A program made the position numbers and the translations under genes. From the NCBI GenBank assembly GCA_003290165.1, contig QNQO01010763.1:1-64000 (forward strand): 64,000 nt of DNA, in the 5' to 3' direction. Under the pieces are notes generated by a model. The model was not told the origin of the DNA. It saw only the letters and a list, made by a program, of their open reading frames with translations, and made no database searches. This DNA comes from Berberis thunbergii (lineage: Eukaryota > Streptophyta > Magnoliopsida > Ranunculales > Berberidaceae). Positions 1 to 9,992 of this stretch are shown here, in pieces. Every line of letters begins with the position of its first letter. Position 1 is the stretch's first letter.

Positions 1-432
1 TAAGTTCTCTGTTCCGATGATTATCTCCTACCTTGCATTCCAAATCAATGAATTTCTGTCTCACTTCCTCAAATATGCATTCAACCAGTTTTATGCCTGG
101 CTTATGCAGATGCTGGTAGATTCTTCGATTCCTTTCAGTCCATACATGATACACTGGCACTGAGAGCAACTTTCTTAAGTTTGGCATAGATGCATTGAAA
201 GAATAAGTGGGACTCAGTTTCAGCTTCATTATATATAGCATAGTGAGCAAACATCATTCGGAGCTTTACCCCATTTTTTGAGTTTTGTCAGAGTTTTCAA
301 AGCACCATTAGTGAGTAACCATGTAATAAAGCTGTGGCGAGGAACATTACGTGTAAACCAGATCATTGAAGCCCATTCAGCTTCTCTCTTCTTGTGCCTC
401 AATGCCTTATATAGGTGTGCTTCATATGGCAT
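1..432 (-). pseudogene. LINE 3' part: RT-associated zinc-binding (zf-RVT) domain, broken
   Basis: Minus-strand reading gives the usual zf-RVT pattern of plant L1-type LINEs: W.SMIWFTRNVPRHSFITWLL, then KWGKAP and CSLC, then (after a frameshift near 235) EAETESHLFFQC, and finally VYHVWTERNRRIYQ near 115-165. This domain follows the reverse transcriptase in plant LINEs. It is a relic: frames change and stops occur. It is the downstream continuation of the LINE piece at 1,627-1,980, from which the hAT-like element 433-1,618 separates it. The window edge cuts its 3' end, so no poly-A tail is visible. Confidence 0.85.
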
Positions 433-1618
433 CTAGGAAGCACGGACTCTCGGAAAAACCCTCTGAATCCTATGAAAACACATGTCGGATACGGATACGC
501 CTGCGATTCGCGTCGGATACGTATCCGACACGTGGTCAACGTATCGGTCAACTTGACTTGGTCAGGATACGGCTTGGACACGATCCGGATACGGTCTGGA
601 CACGGTCCGGATTCAGTTGCTAAATTTTTTTTCCAGATTTTGATAAGATCGGACGGCTGAGATCTGAAGCCCTAAATTAAAACCTAATCTCGATTTTCTC
701 TTGTTATTGCTCAAACACACAACAGAACGCGAGGAACCAGAGGAGGCGAGGAACCGCGAGGAAGGGAAGGAGGAACCAGAGGAGGAGGCTAGAAACCGCG
801 AGGAAGGGAAGGAGAAGGCGAGGAACCAGAGAGAAAGGAGGTGAGAAAGGAGGAACCGAGGAGGCGAGAAACTGAGGAAGAAAAGAAAGAACAAAGAAGG
901 AAGAGGAAGAACCGAAGAAGATAAAGAAGAAAGGGAAGAACCGAAGAAGATAAAGAAGGAAGGGAAGAACCGAAGAAGAAGAAAGAGCTTACCAGGAGTC
1001 TGTCAGAGTCGAACTTAAGCTCAGGTTCGTCCGTTCGTCTCTCTCACTCAGTCACTCAATGTCACAGTGTCACTGATCTGTCGTCCTTACCTTACTCCTT
1101 CTGCTCTTCACTTCTTCAGATCTCATCTCACTATCTCAGGCTGGATTGAAGAGGTTGAGAGAATCACCTGACACTAAGAACAAGGTATACCTGACTTTCA
1201 AGCTTGTATTTCATTTCAGTGTTTGTGTTCAGTTAATTGATTAACATTTTTAACTTGTATGTTCGCATTTGGGTATTATACCTAGCACCTAATGTTTTGC
1301 TTGATAATTAGGTGTGGAGTGTTGACTGTTGAAATAGAACATGTTGATGCCGCAACAATTGAGAAGCTTGAGCAACAAGGTGTAGATTGCCAGCCTAAAG
1401 CCTCTACAATTCAAATTATTCAAGTATGTCAATCTTTCTTATGAAGTTTATAAGTAATCATGTTATTGACTAAAGATAGTTATGACATTATGTTAATAAT
1501 TTTTTAACAAAATATAAAAATAAAAATAAGGTTTGATTGACGTGTCGTCGAGTCCCCGAGTCCTAATGTTTTGAAAATTGCCGAATCGTCGTGTCGTATC
1601 CGAGTCTGTGCATCCTAG
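433..1618. mobile_element. Non-autonomous hAT-like DNA element (1,186 bp)
   Basis: The ends are imperfect terminal inverted repeats: the left end begins CTAGGAAGCACGGACTC and the reverse complement of the right end begins CTAGGATGCACAGACTCGG. The flanks carry an 8 bp target-site duplication, TATGGCAT (425-432 and 1,619-1,626). Removing the element rejoins the LINE zf-RVT domain. Subterminal zones are rich in GTATCCG/CGGATAC and GTGTCG motifs in both orientations, as transposase-binding subterminal repeats often are. An 8 bp duplication points to hAT; the TIR is not diagnostic alone. No transposase is visible. The interior (about 660-1,440) looks like host gene sequence: a purine-rich 5' UTR-like stretch and an exon. 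Confidence 0.8.
1312..1423 (+). pseudogene. Captured exon of a phosphoribosylaminoimidazole carboxylase (PurK/ADE2-like) gene
   Basis: A 112 bp exon with intact splice signals, acceptor TTAG before 1,312 and donor GTATGT after 1,423. It encodes CGVLTVEIEHVDAATIEKLE followed by QQGVDCQPKASTIQIIQ. The core VLTVEIEHVD..LE..GVDCQPKAST..IIQ matches the N-terminal ATP-grasp part of the plant purine-biosynthesis carboxylase (ADE2-like, plastid); the assignment is from family memory. It lies inside the hAT-like element 433-1,618, so this is a transposon-carried gene fragment. A second donor-like AAGGTATACC near 1,183 may end an upstream captured exon. It cannot encode a working enzyme. Confidence 0.75.
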
Positions 1619-1626
1619 TATGGCAT

Positions 1627-1980
1627 CTTCCATCTGGCCTGCACTCCAAACAATTTCATCATCTTGGCTTACTTCAATCTCAATATCTTTCAAGTAGCTT
1701 GTGATTTCAATGATTGACAAGTTGGCACCTTCCAGAACACTCCATGATCAATTAACACTCACTTTAGCTTTCTTGTGGAGTACAGAGTCATAAATCAACT
1801 CTTGTGGAGCTGATCCATCAAACTCCATTGGGTGCCAAGGGGTCCTTCCAAAACAAAGTATTCTCACCATTCCCTATTGAGTGACAAAGCTTTCGTTCAA
1901 CACGCCTAAATCTTGTGCCATCACCAAGATGCTTCCTTTGGTTTTTCCATCAGCATAAAAATCCTCCATTTGATTAGATG
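1627..1980 (-). pseudogene. LINE segment upstream of zf-RVT, broken
   Basis: Minus-strand translation gives pieces typical of the stretch between RT and zf-RVT in plant LINEs: GDGTRF near 1,915, NGENTLFWKDP near 1,870, WHPMEFDGS near 1,830, and IEVSQDDEIVWSAGQMED at about 1,630-1,690. The last piece runs into the domain at 1-432 once the hAT-like insertion is removed. Frameshifts and an in-frame stop show it is dead. Its upstream end abuts the 5' LTR remnant of the copia element, and the LINE resumes at 20,050. Confidence 0.75.
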
Positions 1981-2029
1981 TTTGTGAACCGTAAAGAAAA
2001 AATATTTATTTATATTATATATAGAAATA

Positions 2030-2155
2030 TTACAAAAATGAATATGTTGAAAAATTAGAATAAAATAGATATATTATGTTTTATAACTGCAAAGTTATTT
2101 CAGAATTAACTTTATTAACTTGTATTAAATCAATGAATAAATACAATGCGCGAAT
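2030..2155 (+). repeat. 5' LTR remnant of the copia element
   Basis: A stretch around 2,103-2,150 (AACTTGTATT, then TCAATGAATAAATaCAAT) aligns closely with the 3' LTR at about 19,994-20,028 (AACTTGTATT, then TCAATGAATAAATtCAAT). Weaker similarity extends upstream to about 2,030. The left end is eroded and no clear primer-binding site follows. Confidence 0.6.
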
Positions 2156-2159
2156 TTAT

Positions 2160-2960
2160 CAATTGAAATCAACCCATTTCCATCTAACAACACATTTGTC
2201 ACATCAGTCCTTCGTCTGTGCGGAGATAGCGCGCATAGCCTCATCCCTCGTCTATCTCTGTTCTTTGTTTTTAAAAGAGAATGAAAAGAAGAAGAGACCT
2301 CTATTCTTGCTGTTATGTGGAAAGTTGCAATTGAGCACTTTGGGTCTTTGAATTTCTTGCAAGAAGAGAAGCACCTTATTCCGTTACCAATCTCCTTGAC
2401 GAGATAAGCGAGAACCACCTTCACCGAGCTACCTTACAACCCTAAAACGGTTCTCGTCTGATCCAAACATCACCTCCACCATTAATGACATCATAGAGAG
2501 CATTCAAGCTAGAAAACGAGCAACCCATCTTGCAATTCCAGCTCACTCTCTCTCTAGCAACCCATCTCGCATACTCTCCTCAAGCTCTTCTTCTTCTTCA
2601 TCTTCATCACGTTTTCATCAGACACTAACAAAGAAGAAGCAGAGAAGAACTCCACCACGAATCATCCCAATCTCTCCCAGCAAAGAAGAAGCAGAGAGCT
2701 GAAGTAGGGTTCTTCTTCACGCTATTTGCTCTGTTCGTGAGCTGAAGCAGGGAGCTGCTTTAGGGTTCTTCTTCACGGTATTTGTACCCCCAATTTTCTT
2801 TTCACTACCACAGCAAAAAAACAACCACAAGTCCCCATCTACCCCTTTTGTCTTTGGAAGTTACAAAGATCCTTTCACTTATGCCCTAGCACAAAATGCA
2901 AAAAAAAAAAAAAAAAAAAAAAAAACAACAACAACAACAACACCAACACCAACACCAACA
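2160..2960. other. Copia internal stretch without recognisable gag
   Basis: About 800 bp between the 5' LTR remnant and the EIN2 fragment, where a copia leader and gag should lie. I see no gag motif or CCHC knuckle. The content looks like plant UTR, with CT- and GAAGAA-rich stretches and a near-duplicate (GTAGGGTTCTTCTTCACG and TTTAGGGTTCTTCTTCACGG, 2,706-2,785). It may be foreign sequence captured together with EIN2. Confidence 0.5.
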
Positions 2961-2964
2961 CCAG
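2899..2964. repeat. Microsatellite: A-run, (AAC)n, (AACACC)n
   Basis: A run of about 26 A is followed by about five AAC units and about four ACACCA units. It directly precedes the EIN2-like fragment and may mark a junction where that fragment was joined. Confidence 0.9.
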
Positions 2965-2983
2965 TACTGTAAATACAACGATT

Positions 2984-3477
2984 ATGCATAGCCTTGTGAG
3001 AACAGGAACTAGCAGGTTGCAAACAGAGATATCTGTCAATGATCTTTCTTTTTATGGATCTGGTGAGAATGTCATGTCTCCAGTCTATGCAAAAAAGTAC
3101 CACAGTCATCCTGGATTGTGGCTCCTCTCAAGGATTCCTACTTGGCTGATCAAAGTTCTAAATGGAGTGGTCATCCTGGGTTTGGGCCTTCTGCTAGTAG
3201 AACATCATATGGTCCAGCCCCACAGTCAAATGCTGGATCCAGAATCAAAGTTCCTTTGGCACTTGAGGAACTCTCTCTATCCAAGCCGTATGGAAATGCT
3301 TTCTCGATGCAGCCAGGATTAAGTCCAGAAACCAAATCGCTCCGGTCTAGACAACCTTTTGAACAGTTGTTTGGTGTGGCAAATGAGACTCATCATGTGA
3401 GTGATGGAGTGGGAAGCAAGCCGAGTTCAATTTTTCCAAATTCCATTTCGTTTCTTGATCCAGAGATCGAGGGTTTA
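2984..3477 (+). pseudogene. EIN2: EIN2 (ethylene signalling) C-terminal fragment carried in the copia element
   Basis: The first frame gives SLVRTGTS, ENVMSPVYAKKYHS (2,984-3,105). After a small deletion and frameshift the second frame (about 3,118-3,477) gives DSYLADQSSKWS, GFGPSASRTSY, LSKPYGNAFSMQ, SRQPFEQLFGVANE and VSDGVGSKPSS. This motif order matches the cytosolic C-terminal half of plant EIN2, the membrane protein that relays the ethylene signal to the nucleus; the assignment is from family memory. Only about 165 residues are present, with no membrane domain and no C-terminal end. It joins copia sequence near 3,480-3,490. No introns are visible, but this part of EIN2 lies in one long exon, so DNA and RNA capture cannot be told apart. 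Confidence 0.8.
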
Positions 3478-3489
3478 GATCCACCGGTA

Positions 3490-4633
3490 CACCATGGGCG
3501 ACAATATAAGCACTGGTTCTAATATCATTACATCACCATGCACCAAGTCAAAGGCTCACAATATTGGTAATGACATTTCTATTACAAAGTTAACAGGTAA
3601 AATACTCTTTCTCAAATTTCATGGCTCTTGTTCATCTTGGATTCTTGATAGCGGCTCCACTGATCATATATTTATAACCCTCATTTACTCATATTTTTCA
3701 AGTCCGTCTACAATTGAACCGTTGAGCTTCCTGATGGTACACTTGTTGTTGTTACACACATTGGCATCATGACTTTCTCTTCTATTTTTACCTTGCATGA
3801 TGTTATTTGTGTTCCCTCTTTTAATCTCAATTTCATTTCCATTAGCAAACTCACAAAACACTCTATTTTTGTCACCATTTTTCTCAACGATTCTTATCTG
3901 ATACGGGACATTCGTTTTGGGAAGATGACTGAGACAACAATTGAGCTTGATGGTTTGTATTACTTGGATGACACTACCACCACAACTTCCACCACTTGTC
4001 ACATCACTCAAGACAACAACCATGTGTTGTGGCACAACCACTTAGGTCACCTTTTGAGCAAAACTCTCCATCTTATTCTTGTCTCTTTTCGTGATGCTAG
4101 TATTTGTGTTTTCAATAATTGTGTTAGTTGTCCTTTGGCCAAACAAACTAGAAATAAATTTCCTTCATCCATATTTCGAGTACTACTCATTTTTTCTTAT
4201 TACATGTTGACATTTGGGGTGGATATCACGTTCCTTCCCTTTCTAGAGTACGCTATTTTCTCACCATTGTTGATGATTATACACGATGTACTTGGATTTA
4301 TCTCATGAAACACAAGTCTTACACACGCACACTCTTAATTTCATTCATTAATTATGTTGAAAATCAATTTTCTTCCAAAATTTAAACCATTCGCAATGAT
4401 AATAGATTTGAATTTTTCCTCACTGATTGTTATGCTTCAAAAGGCATTACTCATCAAACTTCTTGTGTCTCAACGTCCCAACAAAATGGGGGTGGCGGAA
4501 CGCAAACATAGATATCTTTTGTTTCAAGAACATCTCCCTAAACATTTTTGGGGAGAAGCAATTCTCACTGCTGCCTATCTCATTAATCACACACCATCCT
4601 CTGTTCTTAACGGCAAAACACCTTTTGAACATC
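3490..4633 (+). pseudogene. Copia pol, 5' part: protease, GAG-pre-integrase, start of integrase
   Basis: The protease active site reads WILDSGSTDHI (3,638-3,670). The GAG-pre-integrase zinc region has VLWHNHLGHL (about 4,023-4,052) and CVSCPLAKQ (about 4,120). The integrase core follows in shifting frames: VDIWGG, FLTIVDDYTR, IRNDN.FEFF, then [15 protein letters not shown] up to 4,633, where the CACTA element cuts the frame. The downstream half resumes at 17,375. Several frameshifts and stops mean it is not translatable as one protein. Confidence 0.9.
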
Positions 4634-4689
4634 CACTACAAGAAAAATGGTCATTAATAGTGTTTTTAGAAAACGTTGTGTCCGCCAGG

Positions 4690-4870
4690 GTCTATTATAG
4701 CTTTTAAAAACGCTATTGTAAGTTGACCTTTTATAGCGTTTTAAAAACGCTATCGTATACTATACCATAGCGTTTCTGAAATGCTATCGTATAGTATACC
4801 GAAACGCTATTGTCTTCCCGCACGTAACATTTAACAAATGTTATTGTATTAGTTTCTATAGCGTTTTTCA
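4690..4870. repeat. Left subterminal repeat cluster of the large CACTA element
   Basis: Short direct and inverted copies of TATAGCGTTTT / AAAACGCTATCG and CGTATACTATAC lie within 240 bp of the left end. A sparser set (AAAACGCTATTG, CATAGCATAAT) lies near the right end. In CACTA elements such arrays bind transposase; here that role is inferred. Confidence 0.75.
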
Positions 4871-5313
4871 ATGCCCTTTTTTTCTATAGAACTCATCAAG
4901 TGCTACCAAATGACTTTTTATAACATCTTATAAGTTTTATTTCTAGAAAATAAAAATTTAAATGTGCCAAACTTAAACATTTTCATGAATGGAGGCAATG
5001 TAATGTAATTAATAAGATAATGTATTACATCGAGTCACAAAATCTATCAAATAATAAAGATCATACTACATTTATTTCAGTTGTATAATAAAGATAATGT
5101 ATTACATCAAGTCACAATCCTTTCTAGTTTCCAACTTCATTGCTATGGTTCTTCCCTTCCTTCATTTGTTGATGTTGGTTCACGGATGTACCTCTTGATG
5201 TTGTTTCTTCAAAATAAAAGGCTTTGGCAACAACATCCATGGTACAACGACAAGGGCCAGCAATAGTAACACCAGCTGTACGGTCTTCCATCACCCAATA
5301 CTAGATGTCATAC

Positions 5314-5447
5314 CTGGCCATGAGATCCTTCACCCAACAAAGATGATGTATTGAAGTTGTTTGCAGCCGCTTCAAGCTCCTCTAAAGAGAATGTTGGATA
5401 AGTTGGCATACCAATTGCACCTAACTTCATTGTTTGAGATATGTACC
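5314..5447 (-). pseudogene. Captured exon of an LRR receptor-like kinase (juxtamembrane/kinase start)
   Basis: A 134 bp minus-strand exon with acceptor TCTTCAAG and donor GTATGA. It encodes GYISQTMKLGAIGMPTY, FSLEELEAAANNF and LLGEGSHGQ. The order SQTMKLGA..P.Y..FSLEELE.ATNNF....GEGS.GQ is that of the LRR-RLK group often annotated as probable inactive kinases (At3g03770-like). Only this exon is recognisable; the kinase domain is missing. It is the most 3' gene piece in the minus-strand series inside the CACTA element. Confidence 0.7.
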
Positions 5448-5489
5448 CTTGAAGAGGAGGGAAAAAGTGAAACTCTTATCAATAAGCTT

Positions 5490-5640
5490 TTAACAATTCA
5501 AGGATCTACCTTTGGGAGAGGCAGCTACATAATAAAGAGATCCTGTAAGAACAACAATTATCATTGCTGCAAATGCTTGCGCAAATGGGATGAATGGAGG
5601 CAGTACCTCAGTCTGTATTGACTCGAATAAATTAGAGCAT
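5490..5640 (-). pseudogene. Unidentified captured exon with a hydrophobic segment
   Basis: The minus strand reads EVLPPFIPFAQAFAAM, then IIVVLTG ending in a donor-like ACAG, then SLYYVAASPKG. It has the amino acid composition of a membrane helix and a proline motif. It lies between the RLK exon and the PEX11 fragment. It may belong to the RLK fragment or to a further captured gene. I do not recognise the family. Confidence 0.35.
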
Positions 5641-5777
5641 AATGAGGTAACAATTATAATGACAACAAACATGTAAAAGAGAGAAACCCCTACCAGGCAC
5701 GCGATTCCTTGAGCATCTGTCACCAACTCTGAGCTTCGTTGCATTACAAATATTAATAACACATCAATGTATTCCTG

Positions 5778-6889
5778 TAACACAAGGTGTGACTTTCTTA
5801 GGAGCCAATTGAAGGAGGCCTACTGCAAAGCTGTATCCATTGCTGCTTTTTACAAGTGCTAGTGTTCTATCATTTGACTGTTTGAGCTTGCCACGACACT
5901 GCTCATTCTGCATTGTGAACAGTGAAAAATAGATACTTAGAATGAACCATAGAGCATGGGAAAAAACAATATGATTAACTTCTTAAAGAAATTGCACGCT
6001 CCAATACCTTGTACTTATTAATGTTCATAAACTCCTCTAACTTTTCATTGATGAAGATATTCTCCCAAGTTCCGCAAGCTTGATAAAGAAAAATAATAAA
6101 TAAATAAATACAAAAGTTAAAGTTTTATTTGAATTGTGTGGAGTGGGACTACAGCTTGGATCAAGCTAAACGCGTATTAATTTAGATATCTTAAAACAGA
6201 TCAGTGTTCTCATGGTGCTGGAAAGTGAAAAATGTAACACAAACCTCGACCAATTGGGTACAAACAGAGAAGCCTATCAATTTAGAAACATGCCTAATAA
6301 CTCTGCACGTTCTTTGTTCTAGAATACAAATAAATTGGAACTGTAAACGCTGATGTTTCTTGTAGACAACTACTGGGAAAAAAATCAAATAAACAACGAT
6401 AACCTAACCAGGAAATGAAATGTGAATACCTTATAAATGCAAGTTCTGCCCAACCACACAATTTGATCCAGAAACAAGAAAGTTGATGGTAACGCATTTT
6501 TGGTCTGAAAAATAAACATTACACTAAGGGCCTGGATAGGATAAACATTGAAACTAACATGCACATTCAACTACTGTACTAAAAATTTGTACCTTTCCAA
6601 TTAAAACAATCAAAAGTGGTGTTCCTTTGGTAGGTGGGCTTATAAGAGCATGCAAGTCATCGACAAACTGCAAGTGCAATTGATGATGCAAACTGCAAGT
6701 GCAGTTGATGACGCAAACTGCAAACATGATGCAAACTGCAAACATGATGCAAACTGTACCAGGCTCTCCATTGCTCACAAATTTCGAGCCATAGTGGATT
6801 GCCCTGCATATCATTTCCTTTGCTTCGGTCTTCTTCAAATACAAAACCAAAAGAGCAAGTTCTGCTCTAGTTGCATCTAAAGTCCTCAT
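5778..6889 (-). pseudogene. PEX11: PEX11 (peroxisome division protein) gene fragment, four exons with introns
   Basis: Exon 1 (6,593-6,889) starts at an ATG and reads TLDATRAELALLVLYL, ICRAIHYGSKFVSNGEPGT and, after a minisatellite, VDDLHALISP.TKGTPL, ending at donor GTACAA. Exon 2 (6,430-6,504): KNALPSTFLFLDQIVWLGRT. Exon 3 (about 6,250-6,322): NKERAELLG, a frameshift, then SVCTQLVEV. Exon 4 (about 5,778-5,912): NEQCRGKLKQSNDRTLALVK, GLLQLAPKKVTP.VTG. These cover most of plant PEX11C/D/E-type proteins, which act in peroxisome elongation and division. Stops, a frameshift and the loss of about 20 residues in exon 1 show it is dead. Retained introns mean capture at DNA level. Confidence 0.92.
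6662..6756. repeat. Minisatellite inside the captured PEX11 exon 1
   Basis: Repeats of the type GCAAACTGCAAACATGAT, plus longer variants containing TGCAAGTGCAATTGATGA, follow one another. They sit exactly where PEX11 should encode the stretch between SNGEPGT and FVNDLHALISP, so the array replaced or overran coding sequence. Confidence 0.85.
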
Positions 6890-8217
6890 TTTATCTGCAC
6901 AGTAAAAACAAATTTGAACATCATTTTATTTCTCTGATTAAATTTTCAGCATGCATTTCAGATGAAATTTATTAGGTAAAAAAATTTTTAGTAAAGGTTT
7001 TGACTACAAAATAGTAAACATCCAGTCCCAGTTCAAAATTTACTTGTAGTATTCATCTTATAAGAGTACAGAAGTGACAAGATGTAACTAGGACACATGT
7101 AGTTCTCGCCTGAAATTTTGTTACTAAACAATACCTTAATGAGTAACAAACTAGTAATCAATTATGATTGCACAATTTTACTTTCATTAGGAAGCCCTTG
7201 GGTATTGTTGGTGGAGTCATTGTGGTGGTGCTTGGTATGCTTGTGTGAATCTCTGTGAAAATCATCTCACACAGTAACCTCCTAACAGTTTGGTGTTTTG
7301 GTTACAGAATTTTAGCAAAAACATTATGCGATAGATAATGATTCATACGCCTTCACTTGAATGAAAACATGTCATAAACTTCACCAAAAAAAAAAAAAAA
7401 CTGACTTTATGAGAACCTTTTCCTCTTTCTTTATTTTTCATTTTCTTATCTAGTGGCACAACTTTACTAAAGCAATAGGAAAAAAAAACAAACAAACAAA
7501 CAAAAGATTCAGTAGGTGGCAAATCACAATTAAACGGGAAAAATCCTTAAGTGAATCCCAAATGCAAGCATGATATAAGCATTTGCCTCAAATTAAAGGC
7601 TCAGTAACCTATTTTGTCCTATTAACGCATTACAAATTAAAAATTTCTCATTTATTGAATAAATTTTTGACATAGCTGTACCAATATTGTAGTAATAATA
7701 AAACCATTTTTGATATCAGCATAGTCTCATTTTAGAATGAATGAATCAGCTATGGAAAAGTTATGCTATAAAGACATTCATCATGAAACTAACACTACTA
7801 GTTCATCTACAAAGTTGACATATCAAAGAAACTAAACTCAAGAGTAGAAATAAGTAAAAAACAAGACAATACACTTCAAACTAACATTCACACACTGCTC
7901 CTTCTTTCTTGCTGCTTTCTGTGCGTATGTGCTAAGTGACTGTAGAAAATATATCTAAAACCAAATTTCCACAAAGTTCACACTCCCCTAACCCCCAACC
8001 CTAGATGGTGTCTTCTCTCTCCAGAACTCCAAGGGCACAAAATGTTCCAAACATAAACAATCCACAACTTGTAATTGGAAAACAACAAACAAAGAAATCC
8101 CATGATAGAAACAACCCAGAATTTCTATATTGGTTAAATCACAGATACCCGAAAACTAAATAACCAAACTTTATTAAACAAAACCATTCAATCATATATG
8201 CACAATATAGGAAATAC
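6890..8217. other. CACTA interior, no gene recognised
   Basis: AT-rich sequence between the PEX11 start codon and the small exon at 8,218-8,316. It could be the PEX11 5' flank plus intron sequence of the next captured gene. Homopolymers occur at 7,385-7,400 and an A-rich (AAAC)n stretch at 7,480-7,505. No coding signature is visible on either strand. Confidence 0.5.
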
Positions 8218-8316
8218 CTCTTGATTTGGTACAACAGCCGGTGTTGTTGATGTGTTGGTTGAAGCCTCGCCATGCTCTTGAGAAATGGTGTTCTTGTTGT
8301 CTTCTTCAATACCCAT
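8218..8316 (-). pseudogene. Captured first coding exon, family unknown
   Basis: A 99 bp minus-strand open exon beginning with ATG and ending exactly at a donor, GAG|GTATTT. It encodes 33 residues: MGIEEDNKNTISQEHGEAS, then TNTSTTPAVVPNQE. It is acidic, then Thr/Pro-rich, like the start of many plant regulatory proteins. The open frame, clean start and donor fit the pattern of the neighbouring captured exons. I cannot name the gene. Confidence 0.45.
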
Positions 8317-9992
8317 TTTTCATTCCAAAATCAAAACTTTACAAGTTCAAAGACCTTTTTTTTCACTGAAAAAAATAATCAAAACTCTAAGTGAACTAGA
8401 GTAAAGGGATAAACCATGGGAATGAGAATTTACTGGAAGGGATGGACAAAAGCAATTCAAATAAAAATGGGTTCTTCTTCTTCTGTTCTTGAGATGGGCA
8501 ATTGAGAAAAGAGAGGGAGACAGAGCATTTGTTGTGTCTATGTAATGTCATGGATGAATGTAATATAAGCTCATTTAAGGAAAAATTATCCAAGTTTAAT
8601 GAGCATGACATCCTCACCATATTGATTAGCCCTAGAAGTTTCCAGCCAAAATTATCCAAGTTGCGAGGGTAAATGAGTGTTATAACTACAGTTTTAGACA
8701 ATCATGAGTCCTATTCTTTCTTGACTCCTTGATGTGCAACATCTCTCTGGTATCTATCTAGAATTTCATAACTAGGGTTCTACTAATCCTCTGAACCTTA
8801 ATTTTTGTCGGAAAATGAGGATGAAGCATCAAGTAAGAGTAAGAACTGATTCTGTTGACTACATGCAAAGAAATGAAGTAATTTACCTCAATAGAAGGCA
8901 TGGTGACAGAAACATGAAGGTCTTTTCTGCCATTCACAACTTCCATCATGGTGATGCTTACCGTGAGAACTCTCTATGTTTTGAGCATTTAATTGTAAAT
9001 GTCACATGTCATAATGTGCCGCAACATTGTCATGAATGTTGCTTTGTAAATAACATGCATCATACATAAGAGTGATGGAAATGTGGACGCGTTGATGATT
9101 CATGCATGGAGTTTTTGATGGGAGTATCTATGAGTGTCAACACATGTATCCGACACAATACTTGTTCGATACACTTTTTTTTTGGTATAAATAGTGTCTT
9201 TGATACATAGTCAGAAATAGAAGTCTGACATTAGAGTATATAACTTGAAGAAATACGATTTATTTAGTGTTCTTGTCGTAAAAAGAGAACCCAACATATT
9301 CTTTAACAAAAAAAGAAATTCGATGAGAAAAAAATAGTGATACCTTGAAGAATAATACTTCTACCATTACAGATCAGGTGAAGCAAATTACCATGCCTAC
9401 TCCCATCAAATTCCAGGAAGCTTTTAAGTTTTAATATGCTGTGGATGAATAGTCCTAGACAGATATAATTGAGATGGAACTAGCAATCTGGTTTAGAATT
9501 TGTGAAGGGAACATTTTGCTATATAAAAATAAAACATGTTTGGAGCATAGGGATAACTACGAAATGAAGCAGATACCCAATGGATAAAATGTAATCGAAA
9601 CTATATTTTCATACCCAAGGAGCCAAATTAGGGAAAACTACGAAATGTTGATTTAAACCTCTTTAGGCTTAATGTGGTCTTAGAAAATCAAATAATAATG
9701 AAAAAATGTGACAAAATTTATGATACCAATTGGAGGAAGTGTGACAAAAAAAAACACTATTTTGCTTCAAACACCCAATTGGCTAATCATATGTTGCTTG
9801 AATGGGAGACGAAGTTATTCACAATGAAAACTGAGTCAGAATTTAAGTTGATACATTTGACGAAATGTGAGAACATATGGAATCAACTATAAAGTAAACA
9901 TAAAAACATAATTCAAGACAAAATAGATCTGAAGGGTCGAATTGAAACCTCTGTTTCTTTTTCAATGGACTGGGGAACTTCAAAGACCTTAT
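8317..9992. other. CACTA interior, no gene recognised
   Basis: AT-rich sequence between the unknown first exon and the acyl-CoA oxidase exon. Short open frames exist on both strands (for example 8,396-8,701 minus and 8,815-9,069 plus), but none resembles a protein family I know. The part just above 8,317 may be the 5' UTR and promoter of the captured unknown gene. Confidence 0.45.

Noticed and set aside
433..1618. Mutator superfamily for the first DNA element
   Set aside because: The clear duplication is 8 bp (TATGGCAT); the ninth base differs on both sides. The TIRs are short, so hAT fits better, though not finally.
2125..2424. Open frames on both strands near 2,076-2,424
   Set aside because: No domain, no supporting splice or start context, and they overlap the copia LTR remnant; they look like chance frames.
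8815..9069. 84-codon frame with a His/Cys-rich end as a possible zinc finger
   Set aside because: The Cys and His spacing fits no known finger, and it lies in unconserved CACTA interior on the strand opposite to all captured exons.
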